A DNA stretch of 43,483 bases from an uncultured Mollicutes bacterium (GCA_900540705.1 UQGR01000012.1:1-43483); one strand, 5' to 3'; positions 32,876 to 42,094 are shown, counted from the first letter of the stretch. Numbers and translations are program-made. The notes: generated by a model not told the origin, from the sequence alone.

Positions 32876-34957
32876 TTATCTATGGAGGAGCTTTACAGCC
32901 GTACCATTCGTCAAATAAATCATCTTCACAGCATCCTCTTCAAAGGAATCTGCATAGATGGTTAATGGCTTATCCAGGGTTCCTCTAGCCAAAATACGGA
33001 TACTATTTGCATTTTTTATAAGCTTTTTCTCCTTCAGTAATTCCAGAGTTATGCAATCTGAACTAGTAAAATAATTACACAGGGTGTCTAGCGCAATTTC
33101 CGCGACCTCTTCCTCATCAGGGAAGGCTATTGTCTTCGTTGGAACTCGCTGCTCCATCGTCTTTGGCAAATCGACAGGAATACTCTTCGCATTTACCTCT
33201 TCTAATAGACGATCCTCTGCAAAGCCTAATTCCTTTAACACAGCACTTCCATTAGGAAGGAGAGTCTCCACAAAATCAACCTCTTCATAATAAGGATTTT
33301 TAAAAACTCCTCTTTGTCGCATGATATCATCAAAGATGATTTTAAACTCTCGGAAGGCCTTCCTAGAATTCACATTCAATAGAACTGGGGCCTCTTTATA
33401 GGAAACTGTAAGGATAGAAAAGCCCCGCTCTATCCAAGGCTCTGGAGCTGTAGATAAATATGTACAAAGACCTTTTTTATCTAAACGAAGCTCTAGGGCA
33501 ATTCCCTTTTTACGGAATATTTCTTTATTTTCCAATAGGTTATCACTGATTCCATAGGAAAGCGCATAGTTTTTAACCTCAGAATAAAATTTTTTATTGG
33601 TAGGTGAGGATAGCATTAGCTCCTCTAAGAAGGTAAGCTTTCCTGCTGGCTTCTTCCTAGATTGGTCCGTAGGTTTATCTAAAACCTCAGCTTTTTTATC
33701 CTTTGAATGATCGACCTCTAGGGAAGCTTCTTGAACAGACTCAGTAGTGGTTTCTTCTAGGGATACCTCAAAAGGCTCTAAGCTAACCTCCTCCTGCTTT
33801 AACGGCGCTGGATGATGAGCCTCTTGCATAAAATGCTTATATCTTAAATAATAGGCGATGAGTAGTATAACCATCCCAAGCCCCAGCACTCCTAAGCATA
33901 CTAAGGAAATGAGATTGTCAAATAAATATGTATTATTCTTCTCTCTAGTTGTAATTCCCAACACCGTAGCTAGGACATAGATGAAGGTGAAAAATAAAAG
34001 ATTTAAATCTAAAAGTAGGATATAATCCGTTCTATGGATTTCCTTTGCCTTAAACCTACCCAATAGTAAATAAAGACTCGTAAGTAGAATGCACATAGCG
34101 GCAATACAAATCATATAAACGGGCTGAGAAAGCGTCCATAAAGGCTGTGGATAAGAGCTAGATAAAATTAAAAGAATCGAAAATCCAAATAAGAAAGGAA
34201 ATAAAGCATTGTACTTTTCTAATAAACAGGATACATATTTTCTCTTTCGAAAATGGTTCTCTCCCTCAAAGGAATTGCTTCTCAACACAAAAGCGAAAAA
34301 CGGAAATGTGAATTGAAGCAAGGAAAAATCTAAAAGGGATATCCCACCAGCCAAAAAGGCTAAAAAGATAAAGAAAATATAATCTAATAAATTTAACTTA
34401 GTTCTATCCATAAAACTAATCAAAATCAGATAAAAAATAGGAATTGTAGTTGATAGCATTTGGACAGCATATTCAAATTTCACATTAAAATTATAATCCG
34501 TATTGTCCAAAACATAGTAAAAAATAAAATCTAGACTAAAGGAGATCAGGATTAAAGCCACCAAGGGAAAGCGGTAATTCAGTCGAAAGAAAAAGTCCTT
34601 GGCATTCTCCTTCTCATCTCGTTCAAAGATATCTCTAGCTCCTTTATATATCACCTGAAGGAATAGCAGTATGGTCACAACAATACTATAGATTTCCTTA
34701 TAGGCAATGCAAAAATAGACATTCAAGAAAATGGCTACAATGCTTAAGACATCTAAAAGATTTACTTTATTTTTAACGTTTCCCAAATTTAAAAGGAGAA
34801 AGGGAATCGGCCAAACATAAATGATAAACTTTAAATCATTGGTTTCCATAGCTCCCAGCTTATAAAAGGAATAGGTTATAAAAAAGATAAAGGAAAAAAA
34901 CAGCCATAAATCGTACTTCTTAAATAATGTATTAAAATAATTAAAAATACCCTTCAT
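32876..34957 (-). CDS. Polytopic membrane protein with ribosomal-protein-L15-like C-terminal end
   Basis: The 693-aa product has ~11-12 hydrophobic segments in the first ~375 residues, an acidic linker (380-440), and a cytoplasmic region. One part (IFRKKGIALELRLDKKGLCTYLSTAPEP...) looks like a repeatable module known from Bacillota proteins. The final part (ITLELLKEKKLIKNANSIRILARG, then TLDKPLTIYADSFEEDAV) reads like the end of ribosomal protein L15. It is probably not a ribosomal protein, given its membrane segments. It takes the place after phoH where pgpH/yqfF sits in Bacillus. Function unknown. Confidence 0.7.
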   Translation of the reverse strand: MKGIFNYFNTLFKKYDLWLFFSFIFFITYSFYKLGAMETNDLKFIIYVWPIPFLLLNLGNVKNKVNLLDVLSIVAIFLNVYFCIAYKEIYSIVVTILLFLQVIYKGARDIFERDEKENAKDFFFRLNYRFPLVALILISFSLDFIFYYVLDNTDYNFNVKFEYAVQMLSTTIPIFYLILISFMDRTKLNLLDYIFFIFLAFLAGGISLLDFSLLQFTFPFFAFVLRSNSFEGENHFRKRKYVSCLLEKYNALFPFLFGFSILLILSSSYPQPLWTLSQPVYMICIAAMCILLTSLYLLLGRFKAKEIHRTDYILLLDLNLLFFTFIYVLATVLGITTREKNNTYLFDNLISLVCLGVLGLGMVILLIAYYLRYKHFMQEAHHPAPLKQEEVSLEPFEVSLEETTTESVQEASLEVDHSKDKKAEVLDKPTDQSRKKPAGKLTFLEELMLSSPTNKKFYSEVKNYALSYGISDNLLENKEIFRKKGIALELRLDKKGLCTYLSTAPEPWIERGFSILTVSYKEAPVLLNVNSRKAFREFKIIFDDIMRQRGVFKNPYYEEVDFVETLLPNGSAVLKELGFAEDRLLEEVNAKSIPVDLPKTMEQRVPTKTIAFPDEEEVAEIALDTLCNYFTSSDCITLELLKEKKLIKNANSIRILARGTLDKPLTIYADSFEEDAVKMIYLTNGTAVKLLHR

Positions 34958-34981
34958 TCATTAGCCTCCTGATAAGAAAGG

Positions 34982-35950
34982 CTATGCTTGATTTAGCCTC
35001 TCAAATTTTTCTATGATTTTACCTACTAGTGGGTGACGAACCACATCAAAGGTTTCAAACTCAATCACGCCAACCTCTCGTAAATCCTTAAGAATATCTG
35101 CCGCAATTTTAAGTCCAGAACGTTTAGATTGTGGTAAATCTACCTGAGAGCAATCTCCAGTCACAATCATTTTAGAGTTAAAGCCTAAGCGAGTTAAAAA
35201 CATTTTCAGCTGTTCTACTGTCGCATTCTGAGCCTCATCTAAGATGATGATGGCATTCTCTAAGGTTCTACCACGCATATAGGCCAAAGGAGCAATCTCC
35301 AAGACTTGCTTTTCAATCAGCGTATTGGTTGCCTCTACCCCAAGCATATCATATAGTGCATCATATAGTGGTCTTAAGTAAGGATCCACCTTTTCCTTCA
35401 AATCTCCTGGTAAAAATCCTAAGGATTCCCCAGCCTCTACGGCAGGACGAGTAAGAATTATTTTTTGAATTGCACCCTTCTTTAAAAGCATAACCGCATA
35501 GACCACCGCAAGATAGGTTTTTCCAGAACCAGCGGAACCTATCGAAAAAATCAAATCCTTCTTCTCAATGCATTTTATATACTCTGCCTGCTTCAAGGTT
35601 TTCGCATAAACAGGCTTATTGTTCTGATTAAAGCCCACCGGCTTTCTCGTTTTTAAAAAGGAAACATATCTTTCTACCTCATCTGCCTCTAGCATCTTTT
35701 TAAGATAGATGATGTCTCTCGCTGTAATATGAATGCCTAAAGAAGAAATTTCAACTAAAGTATGCATAAATTTTTCTAAATCTTTGATGGCAGACTCCTC
35801 AGTTAAATCACACAATATGCTTTCACCATGAATATCCACCACACAGCCAAAAAGCTCTTCAATCGTCTTTAAATTATTATTTTGGATGCCACAAATGTTC
35901 TTCGCATCATTGGCGTTTTGAATAGTACAGCTTAATTTCAACACACTCAC
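34982..35950 (-). CDS. phoH: PhoH-like ATPase
   Basis: The 322-aa product has a P-loop SIGSAGSGKTYLA (138-145 core), ILTRPAVEAGESLGFLPGDLKEKVDPYLRPLYDAL, and Walker B IILDEAQNAT followed by VTGDCSQVDLP. An N-terminal nucleic-acid-binding-like region (1-100) precedes. PhoH/PhoL proteins are ATPases with probable RNA-related roles; the cellular role is not settled. It is coupled to yqfD (ATGA overlap), as in the Bacillus yqfC-yqfD-phoH order. Confidence 0.94.
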   Translation of the reverse strand: MSVLKLSCTIQNANDAKNICGIQNNNLKTIEELFGCVVDIHGESILCDLTEESAIKDLEKFMHTLVEISSLGIHITARDIIYLKKMLEADEVERYVSFLKTRKPVGFNQNNKPVYAKTLKQAEYIKCIEKKDLIFSIGSAGSGKTYLAVVYAVMLLKKGAIQKIILTRPAVEAGESLGFLPGDLKEKVDPYLRPLYDALYDMLGVEATNTLIEKQVLEIAPLAYMRGRTLENAIIILDEAQNATVEQLKMFLTRLGFNSKMIVTGDCSQVDLPQSKRSGLKIAADILKDLREVGVIEFETFDVVRHPLVGKIIEKFERLNQA

Positions 35951-37020
35951 TCCTTAGAACTAAACATTCCCATAGATTCATACTTTTTAACAATAAAGGT
36001 AAAGGTGTAGGATTCCTCCTGCTCAACCTCCTTTGTCCCTGTTATTGCAACTATTTTTTCTAAATCATTGGTTTGATGAGAACTGAAATCATCCTCAATT
36101 TTTTTTATAGCTAGCTTTTTAGCCTCCACAGAGCTATATGTTTTAATTATAGCATTTTTTTTAGTTTCTGCAATTTTTTTTAGGGATAAAAAATCAAATA
36201 AATTAAAGACTAAATTTTCCTGCTTGTTATAGAGCTCAAAGGACTGCTTCTTCCCTAATGAAAAATTCATACTGAATAAGGAAAAATCATAATATTGACT
36301 TACTTCCTCAGCGATAACCTCTTCTCGTACCCGCTTAGGAATCTCCACCTCTATCTTGTCATAGGTTGTCCCCATAACAAGACCACTAACCTTTTGGTTT
36401 CCCTCGATGAGAACCTCGCCAGCTTTGACAAATTTATTTTTTGTAACCATACTTTTGCCATTATAGACATAGAATACATCCACAATTCCATCCTTTTTGG
36501 CAACGATATCTCCCTCTAAAGGAGATTCAACATTATAGTTGATTTCATCCACATTGGCAATATAAACATGAATTACATTGTTTTTACAATCCACATTAAT
36601 GAATGGATATTCAAAATATTTTTTTCGCATATCCTTAGAAAAATCATCATAATTTAAGCTACAAAAATCAAAACAAAATAAGGTTCTAAAGCTAGATTTT
36701 AAACGATATTCGATATCATCATTGATTGGAGTTTCCCGATTAAACTCAATCGACTGAACTCTATAAATATTCATATAAAGAATGGATAACAAAAACATTA
36801 CACCAGTAATTAAAAGTCCATATCTTCCTAAAAAACGAAAAATTTTTGATTGAAGACTCTCTATAAGTTTAAAGTCATAGTTTGTCCGTTTTAGGATGTT
36901 ATAGGAGCCTCCCTCAATCTCAAAGGTTACCTCATCATCATTAATCTCTAAATTTGTTGAAATAATTTTATTACTAATTTTAAAATAATCATCCTTCTTC
37001 ATTTTGATTTTGTAAATCAT
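35947..37020 (-). CDS. yqfD: Sporulation protein YqfD
   Basis: The 357-aa product has one membrane segment (about 68-88) after a small N-terminal domain. An extracytoplasmic part contains the YqfD-type block GDIVAKKDGIVDVFYVYNGK, followed by KAGEVLIEG and VMGTTYDKIEVEIPK. YqfD is a sporulation-linked membrane protein, under sigma-E in Bacillus. It sits between yqfC and phoH, 3 bp after yqfC, which supports the call. Confidence 0.88.
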   Translation of the reverse strand: MIYKIKMKKDDYFKISNKIISTNLEINDDEVTFEIEGGSYNILKRTNYDFKLIESLQSKIFRFLGRYGLLITGVMFLLSILYMNIYRVQSIEFNRETPINDDIEYRLKSSFRTLFCFDFCSLNYDDFSKDMRKKYFEYPFINVDCKNNVIHVYIANVDEINYNVESPLEGDIVAKKDGIVDVFYVYNGKSMVTKNKFVKAGEVLIEGNQKVSGLVMGTTYDKIEVEIPKRVREEVIAEEVSQYYDFSLFSMNFSLGKKQSFELYNKQENLVFNLFDFLSLKKIAETKKNAIIKTYSSVEAKKLAIKKIEDDFSSHQTNDLEKIVAITGTKEVEQEESYTFTFIVKKYESMGMFSSKE

Positions 37021-37023
37021 CTT

Positions 37024-37212
37024 TTATGCATCTCCCATTTCTAATTTGACGATTACACCTTCAACAATAATAGTATCCTTGTCTAATCTAAGAACCTTAA
37101 GGTCTTTTCCCGTTATTCTTAGATTTTCCAGCTCTATTAAATCATGATTGATTTGTTTAATTTGCCGATAATTGTTGATGGCTAAAACATTTTTATAAAA
37201 TTCAAATTGCAT
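37024..37212 (-). CDS. yqfC: YabP/YqfC-family sporulation protein
   Basis: The 62-aa product (77 aa if a GTG at 37257 is used) has the beta-rich YabP/YqfC layout: NNYRQIKQINHDLIELENLRITGKDLKVLRLDKDTIIVEGVIVKLEM. The start at 37212 is chosen because GGTGA lies 5 bp before the ATG. Position upstream of yqfD-phoH is the same as in Bacillus. Normal length is ~90, so the N-terminus is short. Sigma-E regulation is expected from the family, but no promoter is clear; it may be transcribed with the upstream synthase. Confidence 0.65.
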   Translation of the reverse strand: MQFEFYKNVLAINNYRQIKQINHDLIELENLRITGKDLKVLRLDKDTIIVEGVIVKLEMGDA

Positions 37213-37258
37213 ATGCTTCACCATCTTATAATATGAAAAAAGGGGGACATCATCCACC

Positions 37259-37903
37259 CTATTCTTTTATTAATTTTTTTTCAAAGCACAGCCATTTTCC
37301 TGTAATAGGATGAAAAAATCCAAGATGAAACGCCTCTAAAGGAAACTCCTCAGGAGCGACAGTTTGCAGACTTCCATATTTTCTATCCCCATAAAGAGGA
37401 TGCCCTATTGCTGAAAACTGGGCCCTAATCTGATGAAATCTGCCTGTTTTCAAATGGATTTCCACCAGTGTTACTGGAGTAGTAGATATTTCCAAATTTT
37501 TGATTACCTGATACTCTAAAATAGCTTCTTCGCCTGTTGAAGCTACATAACTTTTTCTTTCCTGCTCATTTTTTTCTAGATAATGATGGAGTGTTCCTTT
37601 CCCCTTCAAGGTTCCTTCAACAATGGCCTGATACCATTTTTCAAATTGATGCTTACGAATTTGTTCAGAAAGTCTGGCAGCAGCCTTTGAGGTTCTAGCA
37701 AAAACCATAACTCCAGCCGTATTTCGGTCTAGTCGGTGGACCAAGCCCAAATAAACGTTCCCTGGCTTTTGATATTTCTCCTTGATGTATTGTTTCAAGG
37801 AAGAGAGCATATCTACTGCATTAGAGCCATCTGCTTGAGAAAGCATTCCTCTTTCTTTGTAGGCAACCAATAGATGGTTATCCTCATATAAAATCTCAAG
37901 CAT
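37259..37903 (-). CDS. RluA-family pseudouridine synthase
   Basis: The 214-aa product has the catalytic motif HRLDRNTAGVMVFARTSKAA, with the nucleophile Asp in RLDR. Later blocks are LKTGRFHQIRAQFSAIGHPLYGDRKYG and a short C-terminus. It lacks an S4 domain, which fits the short RluA/YqcB-like type acting on 23S rRNA or tRNA; the exact target is unknown. It overlaps the end of the LysR gene by 8 bp. Confidence 0.92.
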   Translation of the reverse strand: MLEILYEDNHLLVAYKERGMLSQADGSNAVDMLSSLKQYIKEKYQKPGNVYLGLVHRLDRNTAGVMVFARTSKAAARLSEQIRKHQFEKWYQAIVEGTLKGKGTLHHYLEKNEQERKSYVASTGEEAILEYQVIKNLEISTTPVTLVEIHLKTGRFHQIRAQFSAIGHPLYGDRKYGSLQTVAPEEFPLEAFHLGFFHPITGKWLCFEKKLIKE

Positions 37904-38780
37904 CTTTTTTCACCCACTTTTTCAGTTTACTGGAAAGCTCCTTTAAGGTTTCTCTATCAAAGCTATTTTGACTATATAACAGATAAATTTCCTGAGAGGA
38001 TTTAAAATTCATCAAATCCATTTTTTTAAGATTTGAATCCTGTTCACATTGCTGCAGATACATAAAGCCTATGCCATCCTTACTTTCAATTAGCCTTGAC
38101 ATTACATATCCAGAATTTGCATGATAGAAATTGCTTTTAGACAAATTGATATTTGCTTTCTTGAGACTCTGCAAGGTATGAATGGTCATTCCCTCAGCAG
38201 GGTCACCTAAAATAACAGGATTATTTTTAAGCATTTCTCTAGTAACTCTTTTAATTTCCTTGAACTTTCCATCTGTATAGCAGACAGGAACAATTGGAAA
38301 GGTGTCTAATAGTATTCCTGTAAAAAGGTCATCATCATAGCTACGATCCACAATGGCAAAATCATATCGTCCTTCTCGCAATTCATCAAAAATTGTTTTA
38401 GAGGAACAAATTGTAATATTAGCATTGGAGTTGTACACTTCAAAAATCAAATCTAAAAGACCCTTTTCCTTTAATATAGCTTGAGCATCTTCTGTAATCG
38501 CTAAATTCAAGGTCTTTTTTAATAATAGAGAATCTGCGATAGCAGACTCCAATACTCTGGCTTGGTTGATCATTCTTCTAGCGTACTCTACCAGTATAGC
38601 TCCCTGCTTGCTGAGCTCAAAGGTTCTACTATTTGTAAATATTTGTATATCATACTGATTTTCTAGCGACTTAATATGATGAGTTACTGCCGGCTGGGTA
38701 ATGAATAAGCGTTCTGCCGTTCTTGTATAATTTTTAACTTTAACTAGGGTTAAAAGCGTCAATAATCTAGGATCATCCAT
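37896..38780 (-). CDS. LysR-type transcriptional regulator
   Basis: The 294-aa product has an N-terminal winged HTH (LLTLVKVKNYTRTAERLFITQPAVTHHIKSLE) and a periplasmic-binding-like effector domain with DFAIVDRSYDDDLFTGILLDTFPIVPV. The ATG at 38780 follows AAGTGA; the frame also has an ATG at 38795. It has its own strong promoter and is not divergent to a neighbour, so its target and effector cannot be told from context. Confidence 0.92.
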   Translation of the reverse strand: MDDPRLLTLLTLVKVKNYTRTAERLFITQPAVTHHIKSLENQYDIQIFTNSRTFELSKQGAILVEYARRMINQARVLESAIADSLLLKKTLNLAITEDAQAILKEKGLLDLIFEVYNSNANITICSSKTIFDELREGRYDFAIVDRSYDDDLFTGILLDTFPIVPVCYTDGKFKEIKRVTREMLKNNPVILGDPAEGMTIHTLQSLKKANINLSKSNFYHANSGYVMSRLIESKDGIGFMYLQQCEQDSNLKKMDLMNFKSSQEIYLLYSQNSFDRETLKELSSKLKKWVKKDA

Positions 38781-38819
38781 CGTATTCACTTCCATAAATA
38801 AATTTTATAATATAGTTAA

Positions 38820-38848
38820 ATTATATAAATTTTATTTTAGAAAGTCAA
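38820..38848 (-). promoter_or_regulatory. Sigma-A promoter of the LysR gene
   Basis: Minus strand TTGACT (38848-38843), 17-bp spacer, TATAAT (38825-38820), 40 bp before the start. It lies immediately after the mraY stop; no mraY terminator is seen. Confidence 0.85.
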
Positions 38849-38862
38849 TTCTTTCTAACCAC

Positions 38863-39792
38863 TTATAAAAAATATAAGGCTAGGAGAACTAAAACCATTT
38901 GAATCCCATAAAAAATAAGGTCGATTTGAAGTTCCTTTAGACCACACGCCTCCAAGTGATGATGAAAAGGGGCCATTTTGAATAGGCGTTTCCCCTTCGT
39001 CTGTTTGAAATAGGTGACCTGCAAAATTACCGATAAGGATTCAAACACAAATAGTCCAGCCATGATGACAAAGGCGGCAAGAGAATCTAAATAAATGCTC
39101 GTCAATGCATAGAATACGCCAAGCCCTAAAGCGCCGACATCTCCCATGAATAAAAAGGCCTTTGGTAGGTTAAAGCACCAAAACACAAACAAAGATATAT
39201 GGAAGGCAAGAAGCATCTGTAATATTGCAAAGTTCTTCTGTTTGTAAGCAATCAGCATCAAGCCTATTCCAAATAAGAGACTACAGCCAGCACATAACCC
39301 ATCAACCCCATCCATTAAATTCCAGGCATTGGAGCTAGCAACCATTAGCCATAGAAGGAATATACCAAAAATCCACTTGATATTGATTGTAAGACCAAAT
39401 AAATTTAAGCTTGTGCTATTTTGACTTTGAAGATAAAAATAAAAGACAATTCCTGAAATCACAATTTCAATGAGAATCTTCACTAAGGGAGAAAGCCCAT
39501 CATTCTTTTTCAATATGACAATTAAAAGGTCATCAATAAAGCCTAGGAGACCAAAGCCTAATGTTGCAAATAAAATGATACTCGTTTCCTTCGTATATAG
39601 AACAAAAAAAAGTGGTAAAACTAGAAAAATAATACCACCCATAGTTATTGTTCCATTCTTCTTTTTATGCGATTCTAGACCCAGAACTCGCTCTGTTTGG
39701 CTTAATCGCTTAAAACATTTTACATACACACTATAAAGAAATACTGAAAGTAAGGATACCGCCAATAATTTAACTATTGGAAATCCACTCAT
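38863..39792 (-). CDS. mraY: Phospho-N-acetylmuramoyl-pentapeptide transferase
   Basis: This 309-aa polytopic enzyme makes lipid I from UDP-MurNAc-pentapeptide and undecaprenyl phosphate. Seen are ESHKKKNGTITMGGIIF (the KxGTPTMGG motif), GFIDDLLIV with the Asp pair, NAWNLMDGVDGLCAG (the NxxNxxDGxDGL motif), FLFMGDVGALGLG and MAPFHHHLEACG. About ten membrane segments. Its start overlaps the murE end by 23 bp, with GGAGG 6 bp before the ATG. Confidence 0.95.
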   Translation of the reverse strand: MSGFPIVKLLAVSLLSVFLYSVYVKCFKRLSQTERVLGLESHKKKNGTITMGGIIFLVLPLFFVLYTKETSIILFATLGFGLLGFIDDLLIVILKKNDGLSPLVKILIEIVISGIVFYFYLQSQNSTSLNLFGLTINIKWIFGIFLLWLMVASSNAWNLMDGVDGLCAGCSLLFGIGLMLIAYKQKNFAILQMLLAFHISLFVFWCFNLPKAFLFMGDVGALGLGVFYALTSIYLDSLAAFVIMAGLFVFESLSVILQVTYFKQTKGKRLFKMAPFHHHLEACGLKELQIDLIFYGIQMVLVLLALYFL

Positions 39793-41182
39793 GAATAACC
39801 TCCAAATCTGAATATGGATACTTCACACCCTGAATATCCATATATTTTTCACAGCCTTTCCCTAATATCAATGCATAATCATTTCTTTGAAGGGAGGCTA
39901 AAGTCTTTAAAACAGCTTTCTTGCGGTCTAAAATTACCTCAACATCCTTATGAATATGCCTTTTTATAGCCCTGACAATGCTTTCTGGCTTTTCAAAGCG
40001 GGGATTATCCGTAGTTAAAATGATTTGAGCAGGAATCGTATTTAAGTACTTCCCAATCATCGCTCTTTTTTCCTTCTCCCGATTTCCTCCACAGCCTAAA
40101 ACAATGAATAAATTTCCCTTACAGAGCTTTAACCCTTCCTCAATGACCCTTTGAGTAGCAGAGAAAGTATGAGCGTAATCTATAATTACGGTTTTACCAT
40201 CAAACACTATACGATTCATTCTACCTTCTACCGCAGTAAAATTAGCCAAGAAAGCGACATAGTTTAGATAAGAAATATGAAAAACATCGCATAGCGCCAT
40301 TACAGCAAGAGCATTATAGATATTAAATTCCCCAAGCATTTTCGATTTAAACAACAAATTTTTCGCATAGAAGGAAATCCCTGCTTCATTTGCATAATTG
40401 AGTGTGCCTTCAAAATCACAGGAGGTATGGAGTCCATATTTCAAAGCCTTAGCGTCCGTATATTTTAAGATTTTCTCAAAAGCCATATCATCTGCATTCA
40501 CAATAGCATATGCAGAAGGCTTTAGCTTAATGAAGGGAATGAGCTTGCAATACAAATACTGGTCTAAGGTTTTATGATAATCTAAGTGATCCTGGCTAAA
40601 GTTCGTAAAGATTAAACAATCAAAATCAAGCCCATAAATTCGATACTGATCCACAGAAATACTGGATATTTCCATAAAAACATAGGAAATCCTTTTTTTT
40701 CTAGCTATAGTAAGATAGTGATAAATGGTCAGGATATCTGGCGTAGTATTTTCACTCTTCCCCTCAAACCCTGGATAAAAAACGCCATTCGTCCCTATCA
40801 GCATACTTCTTAATTGCAAATAATTAAAAAAGCTATATCCTAGAGTAGAGGTAGTTGTTTTTCCATTTGTTCCTGTAATTCCTATTAATTTAATCTTTTT
40901 TGAAATGTCGCTATAAAATATTTTAGCAAGCAAAGCTAAGGTTTTACGTACATTTTCCACAAAGATATAATTGATGTTCGGAAGAATTTCCTCGCATCCT
41001 CCAGTTATAATCGTCTTAGCTCCACGTTCTACCGCATCCCGAATATGCTCTTTATTTCCATTTGTAGATATAAAAACAGAATTTCTCGCACATTGTCTAC
41101 TATCACTAGTAAGATTAGAAATGATATGGTTCTCCTTGACTTTTCCCAAATGGGCTTTTCTCAGTAATGCATTGACCTTCAT
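39770..41182 (-). CDS. murE: MurE ligase (third-residue amino-acid ligase)
   Basis: The 470-aa product adds the third stem-peptide residue to UDP-MurNAc-L-Ala-D-Glu. P-loop GITGTNGKTTT, EISSISVDQYRIYGLDFDCLIFTNFSQDHLDYHK, IDYAHTFSAT, and the acceptor motif TTDNPRFEKPE are visible. The DNPR motif is typical of enzymes that add meso-diaminopimelate, so the wall may be of that type (inference). The ATG at 41182 follows GGTGAT; an upstream ATG in frame would add 11 residues. Confidence 0.93.
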   Translation of the reverse strand: MKVNALLRKAHLGKVKENHIISNLTSDSRQCARNSVFISTNGNKEHIRDAVERGAKTIITGGCEEILPNINYIFVENVRKTLALLAKIFYSDISKKIKLIGITGTNGKTTTSTLGYSFFNYLQLRSMLIGTNGVFYPGFEGKSENTTPDILTIYHYLTIARKKRISYVFMEISSISVDQYRIYGLDFDCLIFTNFSQDHLDYHKTLDQYLYCKLIPFIKLKPSAYAIVNADDMAFEKILKYTDAKALKYGLHTSCDFEGTLNYANEAGISFYAKNLLFKSKMLGEFNIYNALAVMALCDVFHISYLNYVAFLANFTAVEGRMNRIVFDGKTVIIDYAHTFSATQRVIEEGLKLCKGNLFIVLGCGGNREKEKRAMIGKYLNTIPAQIILTTDNPRFEKPESIVRAIKRHIHKDVEVILDRKKAVLKTLASLQRNDYALILGKGCEKYMDIQGVKYPYSDLEVIHEWISNS

Positions 41183-41233
41183 AGGTATCACCACTACCAT
41201 ATTATGTAGAAACAATAAAAAAAATCATTTTAT

Positions 41234-41479
41234 TTAGATTTTTATGATAATTTTCATTCCCTCAAAAGATTCTAATTCTAATAATGTGAAATGACCGTAT
41301 TTCTTCAAATTTTTCTTTATTTTTCGATAAAGTGCAGTAAATTTTTCATAATCCTGTGTGCCAAATTTTTCATCCTCTTGTAAAATCAGCCGCCAAACCC
41401 ACTTGTATCCTAAAAGAAAGGTAGGTAAAAGGAAAGGAAACCTAAATTTTCCTTTCCTACGTTGAATGTAAAGCTTCAT
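41234..41479 (-). CDS. Small protein co-encoded with an XRE regulator
   Basis: The 81-aa product has a basic N-terminus (MKLYIQRRKGKFRFPFLLP), one short hydrophobic stretch, and a charged helix (DYEKFTALYRKIKKNLKKYG). I do not recognise the family. It starts 3 bp after the XRE gene, a tight pair suggesting shared function, for example in sensing or anti-regulation. Confidence 0.65.
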   Translation of the reverse strand: MKLYIQRRKGKFRFPFLLPTFLLGYKWVWRLILQEDEKFGTQDYEKFTALYRKIKKNLKKYGHFTLLELESFEGMKIIIKI

Positions 41480-41482
41480 TTG

Positions 41483-41977
41483 TCATTCTACGGAGATGGA
41501 GACGGTATCTCCATCATCTGTTTCCATTTCTACAAGCTTACCAATGACGCCTGCTTCTATCATTGCAAAGATCTGACGGTAGTCAATTTTCTTAAGATAA
41601 TCCTTTCCATCCATACTAGGCATAGACAATCCAGTTTCTAAGCAAATCATAATTAAGGACACAGGAAAATTAATCTTTAAACGAACACCATCTTCGGAGG
41701 AACTGACAAATATTTTTAATAATAGTTTATCAATATCCTTCCTTTGACTTTCTGGCACAATGGCTGTTTGAATGACTTCTCTACCAAGCAGTTCATCTGT
41801 TGTCACATTGAAAATATCAGCCAAAATTGGTAGTGCTGAAATATCGGGAGCTGAAATATCATTTTCCCACTTTGATACAGCCTGAGGGGTTACTCCTACC
41901 TTTTCAGCAACCTCCTCTTGGGTAAATCCCAATCTCTTTCGAAATTTAGACAATAATTGTCCATATGTTTCTTTCAT
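41483..41977 (-). CDS. XRE-family regulator with a C-terminal DUF2089/SHOCT-like effector region
   Basis: The 164-aa product has a helix-turn-helix: LSKFRKRLGFTQEEVAEKVGVTPQAVSKWEND (9-40). The second half (VRLKINFPVSLIMICLETGLSM, then YRQIFAMIEAGVIGKLVEMETDDGDTVSISVE) resembles the short tail seen in YvlB/LiaX-type and DUF2089-like proteins, which sense envelope state. That resemblance is by eye. It probably regulates its own operon through the GTTGAAT repeats upstream. Confidence 0.82.
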   Translation of the reverse strand: MKETYGQLLSKFRKRLGFTQEEVAEKVGVTPQAVSKWENDISAPDISALPILADIFNVTTDELLGREVIQTAIVPESQRKDIDKLLLKIFVSSSEDGVRLKINFPVSLIMICLETGLSMPSMDGKDYLKKIDYRQIFAMIEAGVIGKLVEMETDDGDTVSISVE

Positions 41978-42007
41978 ATTTTTATTCTCCTTTCGTATAC
42001 ATCCTTA

Positions 42008-42036
42008 TCATACGCAATCCTACTTAGAATAACAAA
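42008..42036 (-). promoter_or_regulatory. Promoter of the XRE gene
   Basis: Minus strand TTGTTA (42036-42031), 17-bp spacer, TATGAT (42013-42008); 30 bp before the ATG, with AAAGGAGA between. Confidence 0.6.
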
Positions 42037-42046
42037 CGACCAAGTG

Positions 42047-42094
42047 TTGAATCTCTAACCTATCCGTTGAATTTGGATAAACCATAGGTTGAAT
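42047..42094 (-). promoter_or_regulatory. Three GTTGAAT direct repeats upstream of the XRE promoter
   Basis: GTTGAAT occurs (plus strand) at 42047-42053, 42066-42072 and 42088-42094, 19 and 22 bp apart, about two helical turns. It is a likely operator array just upstream of the -35. Confidence 0.5.

Noticed and set aside
32876..34957. Ribosomal protein L15 gene
   Set aside because: The protein is ~690 aa with about a dozen membrane segments; only its end resembles L15.
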